A stretch of DNA of 64,000 bases from Aulostomus chinensis (Eukaryota; Chordata; Actinopteri; Syngnathiformes; Aulostomidae): assembly GCA_037954235.1 (NCBI GenBank), contig JBBMOA010000017.1, positions 2,487,501-2,551,500 of the forward strand. The letters run 5' to 3'. Both the position numbers and the translations under genes were made by a program. Below the pieces are notes generated by a model. That model ran no database searches. It saw only the letters and a list, made by a program, of their open reading frames with translations, and was not told the DNA's origin. Numbering within the stretch: the first letter of the stretch is position 1; every line of letters starts with the position of its first letter. This document shows, piece after piece, positions 23,230 to 36,800 of the stretch.

Positions 23230-26200
23230 CACTTCAGTCGCCGTGACAACCGTAACTTTCTAATGCTTTTTACACTTCGTCGCATCTACAATTTCTCCTG
23301 TTCCAACAACCAGTCACGTCCTGTCCCAGCAGTACTGGGAGCTGTTGAGTCTCGTTATTTACACCAGCAGATGTCCTGGCAGCCGGCGGGATGTCGGGCC
23401 TCTTCAGCCTCCTACAGGCTCAGGGGTCAACGAGGTCATTTAAAGGCTCGACGCTCCTGGAGAAACATTCTCATCACACAACTTCGATACACAAATCCAA
23501 GCTCAGCGCGCTGGAGAGCTGCGTTTAAAACATCTGCTGCTTCAGAGCCCTTCAAACGAATATTGCAGAACCACTCCAGAGAACGTAGAACACCCAGGCA
23601 GCCAGGTACGAGGTTTCACCGGGTGTCGTCTTCAGGTCAGCTCACGAGACAGAATATTTCAATCAACTGGTCTCCAGTTCATCTGTTGGAAAGCTGTAAA
23701 AAGCCTGAAAAACCAAGTGAAAATTGACTTTTCAGGCTTTTTACAGTAAATCTTCAGTTGAGTGCAACTGTTTTATTTCAGTTTTTATTTATGTGTCACA
23801 GAAACCTCAATACTTTTGAGTACATGTAAGAACTTGTACTTTACTTGAGTGTATCGGTGGTTCAATGCTGCCACGCCACAGCAGACGGCGCCCGACAACC
23901 GAACATCCACACTTCCAGTCCTGTCGGCCATGACTGCAGTAATACTACTGCCTGGTACTGCTGGACGTCCCATTAGAAGACTGGTGTGTTTGGGTCTGTA
24001 ACTCCCAAAGAGGTGACTTGTTTCATGTCACGATCACTTGATGACTGGTTAGTCTTCAGGTGAGAGGAGGAGGTTGATGTCATGAGTTCATAAGATAATT
24101 CCCTCATGAACCTCCAGATGACCCAATCAGCAGCAGTTCAGCCTCCAGTGCATGACGTCATCCACAGGCAGTTTCACCACCCAGGAGGCCACCAGGAACT
24201 GCGTTCCAGCTTTAGATTTAACCACACACTGATGACAGCGATGGCGAGGTGAAGCTCATGAAGCCGGTCCTGCAGGTCGAACACGGTTCTGTTCGTGACA
24301 TCAACAGAAAACTTATTGGATTTAAGAAAGGATCTGCAGTTCATCAATAGATTTATGTCTTTGCATCACGTCAGCACATCTGTGCTTTATTTATACATAT
24401 CCTCATCCAGTTGGTGTCGTTGCCACGGCGATGAGCGCCTGTGAATGGGGGGAGGGGGGCTTCCAGGGAGCGGCGGAGGGCAGCTGTGCTTGTCTGTCTG
24501 TTGGGTTCTGGTGTCATTCGGTTCTCTCAGTCACTTGAGTCGTTCCTCTGCAAACTCTGAGTGCCTTTGGAAAAAGTGTCAATCCAAGGAGGCGAGTTCT
24601 CAGAATCAGGGAACAGTTGTGAGCGCTGGTGGGGTCAGGGGTTCCCCACAGTACCACGAGAACCAGTCAGCCGGTGAGGGGTGACCAGTGGCCCACCACG
24701 TGTCCGGCTGACAGTGACGGTCCAGACTCATCCTGTGTGTTCAAAAGAGGCTTCAGTGTTTCAAATCATTCATGACATCATTTCCACAAATAATTCCTCA
24801 TTCTCCGAGTCAGCTTTCAGAACATAAAGCAGTGGCGGGCTGGGTCGGACTGGGCCGGCTCCTGCCAGCCTCACCGCTTCCAACTGGAACATCTTTTCCA
24901 TTTGCACACTGGTGCACCTCTCCAAGACATGACAGCATCCCAGTCACACTCTCTCTTACTCACTGGAGTGGGGGCCATGTTGAACTATTCAGTGTGTTTC
25001 TCTTTCTCTCAGCCTCAGAGGGATTCCGTAGAGCGGGACCTGACCTGGCCGTATGCTCCAGGGATGTTCTGCCTCTGGACCGGCTCTCAGGCTCCATCTT
25101 GTTTCCCAGCCCAGACGAGGGAGGGAGTCACCAGATCCCATCGGAGGCCTCCATGTAGGAAGCAGTTGGCAGACTTGTGTGTGAGTGTGTGACTAACTCG
25201 GTTGCTGAGCAGTCAGGCTGTTGTGATTGTGTTACTCCAGCTGGCTGGGCTCCGTGTAGGTCGTCCATTAGCAGGACGAGGAACAACAGTGGGGCTATTC
25301 TCCGGTGCCTCAGCCCCGAGGATAATGGCCCCATCTGGGAAAGGACTTCCAGATGGGACGTGGATGCTGGCCATCCATGAGTAGATAAGAAGTGGGGCCG
25401 CTCTTCTCTCTTCATGGGAGCAGGAAACGATGGGAAATCCTTAAATCTAAAATTATAAAGGAAGCACATGGTGGGAAAAACAGCTTAAATGTCACTGAAT
25501 GATATTTCTTAATAAGTCCAGACTCGGTCTGCAGATGTGTAGAGTGCCCGACGTGATGCGTTGCCTTCAGAAACGTCCAAGCAGCTCACATCTTGTCCAC
25601 CGTCGCTCCCAGGAGACAAACACGTGACCAGAAAGAACTTCTTAAACTCCACCAACCAGCTGAGAGACGCTCCAAACACAACGCATCGTAGGTTTGCTTT
25701 GGTGTCCTAATTGTGACTTGTTGCCGTTGTTGTGATGTCCAGTCGTTAAATCGGCTGAAGTCCACTTCTCCGTGGTCCTGTTCACGCCTCTGACACTTTC
25801 ACGCGCGCATCCTGTGGCTGCTTGTCATGGGATCCTGATGAACAGGGAAGCCTCTGGTTTCAGCAGCTTCCACCAATCAGGTGTGAGTGCGTTGCGTCCA
25901 CGTCAACAGTCGGTGTGGGGTGAATACTTGCTGAAGTGTTTTATGTTGTAGAATAAAACGTTAACATATCTACAGTCGGTGTTAACCACAGTCTTTATTT
26001 CTGACATTTAACCAAAAACCCGTTGACTCTGACATGGCGGAGCCGGACGTTCAGCTGTAACTCACTTCCATCTTGCTGGCTCAGGTCTGTGAGACGTATC
26101 ATAGTCAAGGGGGGGCGGTGCAAATGAACCCAACCTGTTCGCCTACATCATTGCTAGGTGCATCTTTCAATGAAGCTGCTGCAGTTTTTAGCTTAGCTTC

Positions 26201-26380
26201 CTCAGTATCGCTAGCGATGTCCCTGATGCAGATGTTTTACACCTGGACCAAAGAGCCATTTAAACCCAACAGGGGGAGTTCGTTGTCCTGGCAGGGAGGT
26301 GAGTTCCTCCCCTGGGCTGATAAAGACAGCTGGAGGCTGCTGTCAGGGCCGGTGGGACACGGCGGCAACGACAGTCATAT
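23230..26380. other. no gene recognised
   Basis: Unique-looking non-coding DNA. Open frames near 24770-25160 remain open in two overlapping frames behind a TCTCTTTCTCTCAG acceptor-like site at about 25010, but the peptides match nothing I know and no donor is convincing. Confidence 0.5.
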
Positions 26381-26417
26381 GGGACATCTGAAGCTCCACC
26401 CTCTTTCACCCTCTCCA

Positions 26418-26520
26418 GGAGGCCAACTGTCTGCCTGCGGGGCTCCAGCAGCAATGGATTGCTGCCTCCAAAAAGATGGAGGAGATCCAGGCTCTCAGAG
26501 ACGAGATCGATAAGCTTTGA
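26418..26520 (+). pseudogene. possible terminal coiled-coil exon or pseudogene
   Basis: After a good acceptor (CTTTCACCCTCTCCAG) a frame reads through LQQQWIAASKKMEEIQALRD to a stop at 26518-26520. The end has heptad-like spacing (MEEIQALRDEIDKL), suggesting a coiled coil. A second copy of the EEIQALRD coding block occurs about 200 bp downstream, in a stretch broken by stops and frame shifts. This could be a real last exon followed by a decayed duplicate, or entirely pseudogenic. The parent gene is not recognised. Confidence 0.3.
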
Positions 26521-26599
26521 GTGCAGCGGCCGAAGCTCCACCCCGAGCCTGAACTGGACGACGACAAAAACGATTCTCTGAGAATGAGCAGCTTCCACG

Positions 26600-26870
26600 C
26601 CCCAAGACGAGGACGTTGTCCTGAAGATGGAGCAGCAGAACGCTACAACAGAGCTCAGGAGCAGAACACCGCTTCATCAGGAGGAGATCCAGGCTCTCAG
26701 AGACCATTTAGAAAAAGGTCACCTCAGAGCGGCAGGAGCTGCATGTTGCTGCTGCAACAGGAGAAACACAAAAGTGATCTGCAAAACGAAAATGCGCAGC
26801 CGGGAACGCCGAAGAACAAGGATGAAGAGAAACAAAGGTCATCGGGTGATAATGGCTTCCTCCAGCTCTT
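26600..26870 (+). pseudogene. decayed coiled-coil coding sequence
   Basis: Contains a 23-bp exact repeat of the block at 26482 (AGGAGATCCAGGCTCTCAGA and the next three bases). Translations switch frame between MEQQNATTELRSRT, HQEEIQALRDHLEK and a further Lys/Glu-rich part with stops, as expected of a coiled-coil gene decaying by small indels. Parent not identified. Confidence 0.3.
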
Positions 26871-27143
26871 CTGTTCCATAGGTGATCTCGTCTTTGCCAG
26901 AATCGTCATCATCACGGTTCTCTGGCGTCCCAGAGGCTCCAGGGATGGAAGTTTATTCCTGGAAGGAACAGTGGCTCTGTTTTTTCAAGGTTGAGATGTT
27001 TGTACAAAAATAATAATGGATTCAAATGTGCTCATGTTCCTCAAAATAAGGTGTGATGGCTTTTCTCTTACGTAAGACGTATTTTTAGATGTACCTCTCA
27101 TCGTCCCTCTCTGTCAGTCACACGGGATAAATCAAGGTTATCA

Positions 27144-27144
<1 letters not shown>

Positions 27145-27186
<42 letters not shown>
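27145..27186. repeat. (CA)n microsatellite
   Basis: Pure CA run of about 20 units. Confidence 0.95.
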
Positions 27187-27189
<3 letters not shown>

Positions 27190-29500
27190 CATATCCTTGG
27201 TGGTGAATCTCATAAGTGCAGGTCAAGAGGTCAGAGGTCAAGCTGGCTGAACCATGTGCAGAGTGCATCTGTCCAGGTGTGTGTGTGTTGTGGACACACA
27301 ACAGTGCTGTTATATATATAAAAAGGAATCAGACCCACAAGCTATCGGTACGGTCCTCTCGCCATCAGAGGGCAGGGTGAAGCTGCTCATGTGACTCCGA
27401 GACACCAAACTGCCAGGAAACCTGAAACCGTTTTCTCCTAAAGCACGGAAGGGCGTGGGGCCACTTAGTGTCCCGTCTGACACCTGGACGTGAGGGTTAT
27501 CTGCTCAGATATCAATAGCTTATTAGCTCGCTCGTAGCCTGTTGGCTTATTTTAAAGGACAGGGTTTTGGCAAGGACCTTCCAGCACGTGTCCCGATACA
27601 CGGGTCCCGGTACCAGTCTGATATGATCCAATCAGAGCCCAGTTCTGCTTCACACCGCCTGCTCACATGATGATGACTCGACTGATAAGGTGGGAAAAAA
27701 CTATTTCAATTTCCATTCCTCTGTATCAGAAAGATAGAAGCACAGCTGCTGCAACCCTCAGTGACAGCATGTTGTGATGTAATATTGATGTCCTCCTCTG
27801 ATCCTCAGAGGTGCCGCTCAGGTTGAGGGACATTGTTTAGCTTCCCTGACTTTACTGGTGAATAGAAATGTTTTAACATGAATTTTAATTGCCGATCTTC
27901 AAGTGCGCAGCATCACTGCAAGATCATTTTGTGTACTAATCAACTCAATACAGTACAAATACCTCATCTTTTTTTTTTTTTTTTACATTCACACCTTAAA
28001 TGAGAAACCAGGTTCTTGAAAAGAAACCTGTTAAGAAGCGTTCCTTTCAGTTGTCTTGACCGTTGCTTGTGTCTTTTCTGTTTGTCTTTTCTCTCGCTCC
28101 TTTTTTGGGGGTTAAAAAAATAATGCAGAGTTGCGTTTAAGGTCTAAGACGCAACAAGAACGCAGCAGGCATGCGTAGGGACACAAAGGCAGCGGTGCAA
28201 CAATCCTGGTGTTGGGTTTTCTTCTCATATTGGGCCTCATTCTTGAGGTACGTGTTCTCAACCCCTGAGAGGGACCCATGGACATTTAAGCTGTAAGTTG
28301 TTCCCACACTGGTTGATTAGCAGCTGTTTATTCATAAAAATGTGAGTGACTCAAATCTTGTGGCACCAAATCATTGAATTCCAGAAGTTGTAGCCACAAA
28401 TGAGTCAAAGAGTGGAAACTGGAAACCAAAGGAGTTACTGAAAGACTTCCAGGTGAAATGAAGACAGGAAGTGTCTCGTGTGACGTTCTGAACTGATCTG
28501 ATCATGGGAACGGGCGCGTGTGTTCGCAGAGTCCCTCCTGTCTCTGGTTCTCATCCAGCTCCTCAACTCTTAACCAAGACAACATGGCATCCAGAAGAGG
28601 AGGACAGGAGGAGTCAGGAGAAGCCAAGAAAAGATGGCGGTGGCGCAGAGAGAGAATCCTCAACACTGATTCAGCATCAGGTGTCTGTGCCACGGAACCG
28701 CGTAGCTCTGCACACGCCCCTGCAGTGATTCACCTTCTTCGCAGTAAAAATATCGCTTCATTACGGAGGTGGGACAAGAAATAAAAGCTGTCAATCACAA
28801 GGGCGAATCAAATGCTGTCACCCTGAGACACCCTCCCCCGCGTCAGTCATACTGATCACATGGTCCAGTTACTACTGTAGGAAATGATTGGCAGATTTAT
28901 GGCAGGCAGGTATGTTGGACTACAAATGTGTGACGGCTGCAGGTCCTCTCAGGCGTGCGGCGGCGTTCTCCAGACTCAGGGGTCAGCTGCCGATGGCTGG
29001 GATGAGCTGGTTGAAGCCTGCTGCCAGAATCATCCTGGTCTCTCGACCAAGTCTCATGGTGATCAGATGTGCTGTCTCCAACTGGAACCTGCAACTGATG
29101 GTTCTGGTTTGGTGGTGAGTCACGTAGCAGTCAGAGCTAGCTTAGTTGCTCCGGCTAGCTACGACTCGTCCTTCTGCTCCACCTCGTTCTCCACCTCCAG
29201 GAACTGAAGGAGCTCTCGGAGGCCCTTGACCACTGACTGGCGGCAGGTCCATCCAGCTGCCTGCTCCAGAGCAGTACTGGTACTACTAAATTGGAAGTAA
29301 CGATCCCACTGAGCCGTTCGGCCCCATTTGGTATTTCATTTCCTTCAGCCACGCCCACAATGTGGTGGACCACATCTCAGTGGACGACGTGTGTCTCAAG
29401 ACCCCAAGCTTGAGAACCCCTGAATGAAACCTCAGCTTATGTCCAGTGTCTACTGTCTCAGTTTTGAGTAAAAGAGTTGTGTCGCCCGTAGGCGCCGCCC
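27190..29500. other. no gene recognised
   Basis: Region downstream of the vps39 polyadenylation signal. A poly-T run at about 27969-27984 and the phrase TTGAGAACCCCTGA near 29410, reminiscent of a hAT-element end, are the only distinct features seen. Confidence 0.45.
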
Positions 29501-29532
29501 AGCCAGACACTCACACTGAAAGGAAATGCTGG

Positions 29533-29538
29533 TTTATT
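29533..29538 (-). terminator. polyadenylation signal AATAAA for vps39
   Basis: TTTATT on the plus strand gives AATAAA on the minus strand, about 1.23 kb after the vps39 stop. It is followed in the transcript direction by a GT-rich stretch (TCAGTGTGAGTGTCTGG), the usual arrangement of signal and downstream element. No other AATAAA was noticed between the stop and here. Confidence 0.6.
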
Positions 29539-30525
29539 ACTGATTAAAGCCAGACAGATGCTACCTACCCCGTCAGCCGCCCCTCCAAAATAAAATTATC
29601 AACATTTTCAGTCTTTATACAGTATAAACACAGTTTTCCCACCAATAAACAACAACGAACAGTCCAGGCAGAGAAAGTGTGCAGACCTCAAAGTGCAGAG
29701 GCGGGCGGTGGCGGCGGCGTGTGAAGGAGCGGGAGCCAGGACCAGGAGAGTGCTACAAATCTTCAGACGAGGGCTGAGCGGGTTACAAAAGTCATGCAAG
29801 TCAACCGTCGGACACGTCGTCTGATTGGACGTCAGCCTGACAACCGACGGCAGCAACAGCTAAAACATACATTCATTACTTAAGACTTCCTCCACGACAA
29901 AGTCTGGAATCTGCTTCCTGCTGGACGGCCCGCACACATCTGACAACAACACGCCATTCAAGCGCACAAATCAATCGCATCTCTTAACTTAAATGACTGT
30001 CACTTCCTGTCAGGCGGGTGTTTGATGACAAGGTGACGTCCATCCACTGTTAAAGTGCTGCACTTTTGTGACCTTGCTTTATGTTTACTTCATATATTTT
30101 TTAATACGTGGAAGACAAACAGCAGATGAGACTCAAAACTGTGATGACAGTAATTCTTCAACTGTTCAGACAGGAAACAACAACAAAAAAAGAGCAGTGG
30201 AAGAGTCGAGTCAGCAGTTGAAATGAAACCCTCAAACGTTACATGCTGTTCAACTCCCGGTGGCTGCCAGCAACACGGACAACAACATGGCAGACTTGGC
30301 TGTAAGTACAATCAGAGAGTCACAGAAGGCGTTAACAGTACTCCTGCCGAGGCTATGTGGCGTATCGAGCTGTGGTTGAGGCTGACCGTGTTACGAGGGA
30401 GAGAACCACACACACAAGAACCGACGACGGAGGAGGGGAACCCTCTCTATCTGTCCACACTCCATTTCCCTGCGAGTGAGGGGCAGCGACAGAAATATCA
30501 GAGTCCCTGTTGAGCCACCTGCTGC

Positions 30526-30531
<6 letters not shown>

Positions 30532-30559
<28 letters not shown>
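30532..30559. repeat. (CA)n microsatellite
   Basis: Short CA run in the probable vps39 3' UTR. Confidence 0.9.
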
Positions 30560-30563
<4 letters not shown>

Positions 30564-30766
30564 ATGTTTGCTTTCTGACGGAGTCCCGTTGCACTCGGTG
30601 AGTCCAGCGGAGCAACGACCCGGGGTCACAACACCTCTGGACACAAGCGTCCAATCAGTACCAGCCGCGCTCTGTAGATGAGGTTGGACTCTGTGGCCGC
30701 CGGGCGTTGATGTGAGGAGTCCACCGGGAGGGGGGGTCTTTGATCAGTCATCGCGGAGAGGAGGTG

Positions 30767-30848
30767 TTACTGCTCAGTGGGACAGACGTTCCGGTCTTTG
30801 CAACAAAAGTAATGCACCACCACGCCGTTGGGATACCTGGCGAACGCA
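30767..30848 (-). CDS. vps39: vps39 exon 24 (last coding), residues 850-876
   Basis: Encodes SAFARYPNGVVVHYFCCKDR then NVCPTEQ and stop TAA at 30767-30769. H862 and C865 complete the zinc site. The tail after YFC differs from human (KEVNPADT). Confidence 0.97.
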
Positions 30849-33800
30849 CTGAGAGAAACAAACAGAGGTGTTAGACGTGACTCAACATCTGGAGGGGTGG
30901 ACTATGACTCTGAGGGGCAGATGTGGGCACGTGGCTCGTCCGTCTGCTCCATGGCTGAAGCTGTGCTACACGCGAGCGCGTCACCGCCCTCTCGTCACCA
31001 TGACAGCCTCCACCACTCAGGATCAGTCATTCTCAGGCGCGCCTGAAGGGAAGGTCAGCTTCCTCCTCCTGACGCGTGCCTTCACGCCTCAGAAATCACC
31101 AGTGGTGCTGAACGATTATCTTTCTTTTAATCAAATTTCTTACCGTGTTTTCTGCAAGAATTCTAAATCCAAGTAAAAAGCCATCTGTTTTTGGTCGAGG
31201 GAACACACGATGGTGCCAACTTCCTGTTGGACTACAGAAATGAGCGCGCAACTACAGTACGTGACGGGAGCCGAGACACAACAGAGCCTCGCAGTTATTT
31301 AGGGATTCTGTTCCGTTTCAGGTTGCGGTACAGAAGACAGGCTGCGCTGTGACCTGCGCGCAGGGATGAGGTGATAAGAAGACGACGAGACAAAGGAAAG
31401 TTACTTTTAACACGCGACAAAACGCTTCTTCCACCGTGCGAGTTGCTGGCTCTGCTCTCACCCTTAGTTGGAGCATGCGTCACCCTGAGGAGGAGCAGGA
31501 GTCTGGACGGGCACTGCATCAAAGTGACGCCTTTACTCTGACGATGGCGCCAACGTGTCAGCATATCTGCTCCCGAGCGTCATCGTGTTGAGGGAGGAGC
31601 CCAGCTCCTCGCTGGCGGGAGACTCACCTGTTCCCGATCTTCTTCTTGCAGACCCTGCAGGTCTTCTCCTCGGTGATGACACATTTGACCTGCTGGTGGA
31701 AGATGCGCTCCTCCTGCACCTGAAACACAAAACATCCAAACTCTTTGTCCAACAGCTGAATCATAACTTGAGTGTGAACTGCTCAGATTACCCATGAATC
31801 ATTTCAGTCTTTGAACAAACAAATGTCAAGTATCTGCTTGTTTCACACTCCTGAGTACCAGGATTCCTTTGGTCATTTATGACAGGAAGTGAAGTCTTTG
31901 TCTGTTGGATGAACAGAAGAAGCCCTTTGAACGGGTCAGGGAGAATTTGTCTGATTCCTTGACATTTCACAGACCACGCAATTCATTGATTACCTGTGAA
32001 AATAACCAGCAGGGGGGGCAGCATGGCCAGAGGTAGAGTGGCCGTCTAGCAACCGATGACCAAGTACCCTTGAGCAACTGAGCCCCTAATGCTCCTGATG
32101 GCCCTGGGATGGAAAATCAGTTTCTGTCACTGATGCTGGTTTGTGTGTCCGGTTCTACCAGGAAGGTCCGTCAGAGGGACACCACTTGCGGCGGGGAGAT
32201 GCTGGGTCAGGAACCACTGAGCCAGATTCTTACGTGATGCATTTATGGAATTACTGTCCTATTGTGCTGCCATCAGCGAGCACGTCGTCTCAAACATGCT
32301 CACATATTCCTCCCAGTTGGAGACTAACAGCTTCACCCCGAGGAGCTTCAGAGAACGCCCACTCGGCGGAATGTCAGATGTGGTTCTGCAGCTGAAGCTG
32401 CTCTCTGACCTCAACAGAAGGAAGCCTACAACATCCCTACTGGAATAATAAAGTAGCACATGATCTGATTATGTAAGAGGGCAGTGGAGATGATTCTCTG
32501 ACTCCAGCCTATCTGTATGATCCGATGTGTCCAGGACTCACCCTGAGGAACTCGGCCTGCAGCAGACTCTTCAGGACCTGGTTGCAGCGTTTCCTCTGGG
32601 CCTTCTCCTCCAGGACGCTCTCCAGGAAGACCCGGATCTCTCGGATCTGAGTGTTGGCTGGGAGCAGATTGATGGCCTGCAAACAACAAAACTTGTCAAC
32701 ACCAACTTTAAGGACAGTTGCACTTCTGCCCTTCTGAGAGAGAAGCCTGTTGGGCTAAGAGGAACAGTGTGATGGCCTCTGCAGGAGCAGCGGCGACCTT
32801 CACGCGGCGGTCAAACACTGTTGCTCCCAAGAAAAACACTCGTTGTGAAGTCATCCACATTCATTAGACTCACTAGTAAACTCACATTACTCATTAATCA
32901 TTTAAAAGTCATAATATTAAATTAAAATACAGCTGCGAGCAGCGCCCAAGCGCATCGTGTTTATGTTATGTAAGTTCAGACCAAGTTCAGGACGAGGTGA
33001 ACACACACGAGGGCGGCGAGCTCACGGGAGGCTACGACGCCGTCAGGACAACATCAACTTTGATAAGGACCTGCGAGTGTGTTCACGAGCCGCCGATCAG
33101 TCGGCGGTGCCGGTGGTAACGCTGAACTTGTGCCAGTGAACAGAGATAGAACCAGAATTTGGACCGAACTCAACAACTTCAGAATGGAGTTCCAGTCAGA
33201 CGGGTTGTTTCAGCTCCTGGATGATCGGAGTGGATTGCTGGAACGCTGATTCCCACAATCCCAACAGTTCCAGGACAGAACCACTTTAGTGCAGCAGCGC
33301 AGAACCACGTCAGTGCGGCAGCGCAGAACCACTTCAGTGCGGCAGCGCAGAACCACTTCAGTGCGGCAGCAGCGCAGAACCACTTCAGTGCGGCAGCAGC
33401 GCAGAACCACTTCAGTGCGGCAGCAGCGCAGAACCACTTCAGTGCGGCAGCACAGAACCACGTCAGTGCGGCAGCACAGAACCACTTCAGTGCGGCAGCA
33501 CAGAACCACTTCAGTGCGGCAGCACAGAACCACTTCAGTGCGGCAGCAGCACAGAACCACGTCAGTGCGGCAGCACAGAACCACGTCAGTGCGGCAGCAC
33601 AGAACCACGTCAGTGCGGCAGCACAGAACCACTTCAGTGCGGCAGCAGCACAGAACCACTTCAGTGCGGCAGCACAGAACCACTTCAGTGCGGCAGCACA
33701 GAACCACGTCAGTGCGGCAGCAGCACAGAACCACTTCAGTGCGGCAGCACAGAACCACTTCAGTGCGGCAGCACAGAACCACGTCAGTGCGGCAGCACAG

Positions 33801-36800
33801 AACCACTTCAGTGCGGCAGCAGCACAGAACCACTTCAGTGCGGCAGCACAGAACCACTTCAGTGCGGCAGCAGCGCAGAACCACGTCAGTGCGGCAGCAG
33901 CGCAGAACCACTTCAGTGTGGCAGCACAGAACCACTTCAGTGCGGCAGCACAGACAGCAACCTGACAGGCAGCGACAGCAGAACATGTGGCAGCAGATGC
34001 TGCTGCTCTGCAGCTGCCAGGCTTTTCCTCTGGAGGCCACAGAGGAACAACCATTAATCCGAGTTTGCAGGGTCATGCTAGCTCATACTGGGCCGCTCCA
34101 GGTCGTCTGTGGTGGGGGGCACACCTCACGCTACACTATTTTTCACGTTCCTTTTTGAAGTTGGAAATTGACTTTTGACTGCGTTACGTTTGCCACTTGT
34201 AGCTTGTTACAAATATCCAGGTCTGATGGATGTGGAGGTTGCGTGTCGGGGGTTGCGAGGAGAGCCTCTGACATCAGCTGCTGCCTGAGCGTCGCTCTGC
34301 TGCTTTTCTCTACAACGTTACATAATGAAGTTAAAGGTCGAGTTCTTTCCCGTCGGATGCAACAGCGCTGGGACCTTCATCTACATGCAGCGCCTCCGAT
34401 CACCTCTGATCGATGACTGAGGGCAGCGCGTGATGCACAGATGCTCTGTGTGGAAGCCGTTTCCCGTTTATCCTGACGAACGAGCAGCAACCCTGCGAGT
34501 TCGCTGCCGTTTGATTCACAAAACCAAATTCCTGTGAAACTGAAACTTCTTGTTTTCGGTGTATTCAGTCTCTGGGGGTGGCCAAGGTCTGGATCAACAC
34601 TTGCATCTCAGGACAGATGGCTTGTGTGACATCAGAGATGTATTTCCTGGCACTTTTTTCGCATCATCATTTATTGTTGGAAAAATACCAGGAGGTTTAG
34701 TGTTCTATCAATCTTTATCGGCAACTTTATAATGGCAACATACAGAAGGACGCTGAAAAAACAGCCGCCGGGTTGGAGGGCGGTGGTCATCATCCGTGAT
34801 GCTGTCAGGTTCAGTTTGAAGTCTCACTTTGTTCCCGTTTGAGCACAATAGTGGCGGGTTTGAATCAGAGCGGGAAGAACAGAGGTAACGCGTCTTTGAG
34901 GAAACACATCGTGTGTCTGCTATTCCTTCAACTGCTCAGAAAAATTAAAATTTGAACATTTAGGATTGAATGACGAGACAAACCTCCATCTACTGAATGT
35001 GTGATTCCATAAAAAGCCAGGGAACAAGCGCCTCAGCTGCCGTGTGGGAAGACGATGATGTCAGCTGAACTGAAGCTGGAGGCAGCTCCCGTTTGTCAAT
35101 ATTTGATTACATAAAGCCAACAACAACATCTAACTTGGGGTGACGTTACGTAACCCCCCGTTCTTTGCTAACACAGGGAGGTCTTTCCCTCTGGGAATCT
35201 CCTCCATCCTCCTGCTCTACAGAAGCTCTAATCACACCACAACTGGGGGGGTGGGCTCGCCTCCCCCACTCACAGTTGACGAGCCCCACCCAGAGCATTG
35301 AGACTGGCTTGTGAGCGTGTGTGTGTGTGTGTGGGGGGGGTGTTACCCGTGTTCAATGTTTCTCTGTGGGAGATGTAGTTCACTACTGGATTGCAAAAGA
35401 TCGCGGTGCCCCAACCAAAGCTGACCCGGGTGGAGGGTTACCATGCCGACACCGAGGCTTCAGACACTGAAGCTGAATGCGCCAAAAACAGCCCACAGAC
35501 GTCCAAGCTTGCTTCACACAGGTGTGGGGCGCAGCCCAGCTCACCTCCACAAGAATATCCTGCAGTGACAGTGGCCTGAGAACACCAGCCAGTAGGAGGC
35601 CCTGGAAGGAGCCCTCAAGCCCTGGGGGAGCTGCTAGCCCCTGAGGAGGGGGGGCTAGTAACTTCCTCCACAGCCCAGAGGAAGGCCTGCCCTTATGAGG
35701 GGCGACAGCTCATCATGTGTTGCACTCAGCCAGGTGTCATTGGAGCCTCTGTAGGAGGTCACACTGAGTGATTCCAAAGTGAAACAGAAAGAGAACTTTG
35801 AAGAAACCTCCACTGTTACATATCAACAAAACGGGATTCTGAAACAGGAGAGAGAGAGAGAGGGAGAGCGGGAAAAAAGACCAAGAAAGCAAATTGGCTT
35901 TTGTCTTTAGTTCTGCTCAAGCTTTGAGAAGTCTTGTCATTCTTCAGTTGCTCTCGGTGAGGCGGCGTCTGGGAGGGAAGCCAGAGGAAATGAAAGAGGG
36001 GATCCAATGAGCGAGTGGAGGGAGGCTGAGTGGCACAGCGAGGCAAGCTGGAGCTCTCCGCTCTGCGGGATCTAGACCTAAACACTCGCGTAAACCTGCC
36101 AGGCCCCGCTCAAGATGCAAGAAATGTGACATGTCTGAGGATGCATGCAGAGCAGCAGAGCCTCTCTCTCTCTCTCTCTCACTCACACACGGTTAAACCC
36201 ACATTGTCGTTTTTCAAGTGTCCAACACGCTAGTTTTTCATATATACATCTTTAAAGTGACAGAGTGGAGGCGTTTCAGAGAGCACGACTGTTCCTTTAT
36301 GATAAGACGAGGACAGGAAGAAGGTATCCTCCTGGATGTGGACTGAAACTCGGAACCCCGCAGCTTCATCAATCACTCGTCCCCGCGTTCCCCTGCTCTA
36401 CCTGACAGCGTTACAAGGCACATTTGGTTTTATGGAAGCAAATTCAAGCACTTTTAAGCAGTGCTGCGGCTGAGGAATCCATATTCTAAAATGATCAGTC
36501 GTTTATGAGCTTTTCTATCGATGCCAGAGCAAATAGACTCATAATATCATTTGTTTATATCGCACTCTCAATATTGAAGTCAATAACTGCAATACAACTT
36601 TGTCGCCAAATCATGCAGAACTACTTTCAAGACAACTGAGACAAAACTCTTGACGCCTTCATCATGTAAATTGTTACAATAAAGGCAACTGCTAAACCTG
36701 CAGCACCCAGACTGAGTCGGCATCTCTGGAGGACGGTTCTGAGAGGGAGAAGCTCCAGTAACTTCGGAGTTCGACACAAGTCCTCTCATCTCCGCCAGCC

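Larger units (their letters stand above)
29515..30766 (-). other. probable vps39 3' UTR
   Basis: Sequence between the vps39 stop codon (30767-30769) and the AATAAA signal. It contains a CA run at 30532-30559. The 3' end is placed only approximately, from the signal. Confidence 0.55.

Noticed and set aside
33179..34158. Three open frames of about 290 codons, Cys/Val- or Arg/Thr-rich
   Set aside because: Product of the 24/27-bp minisatellite in a vps39 intron; open on both strands.
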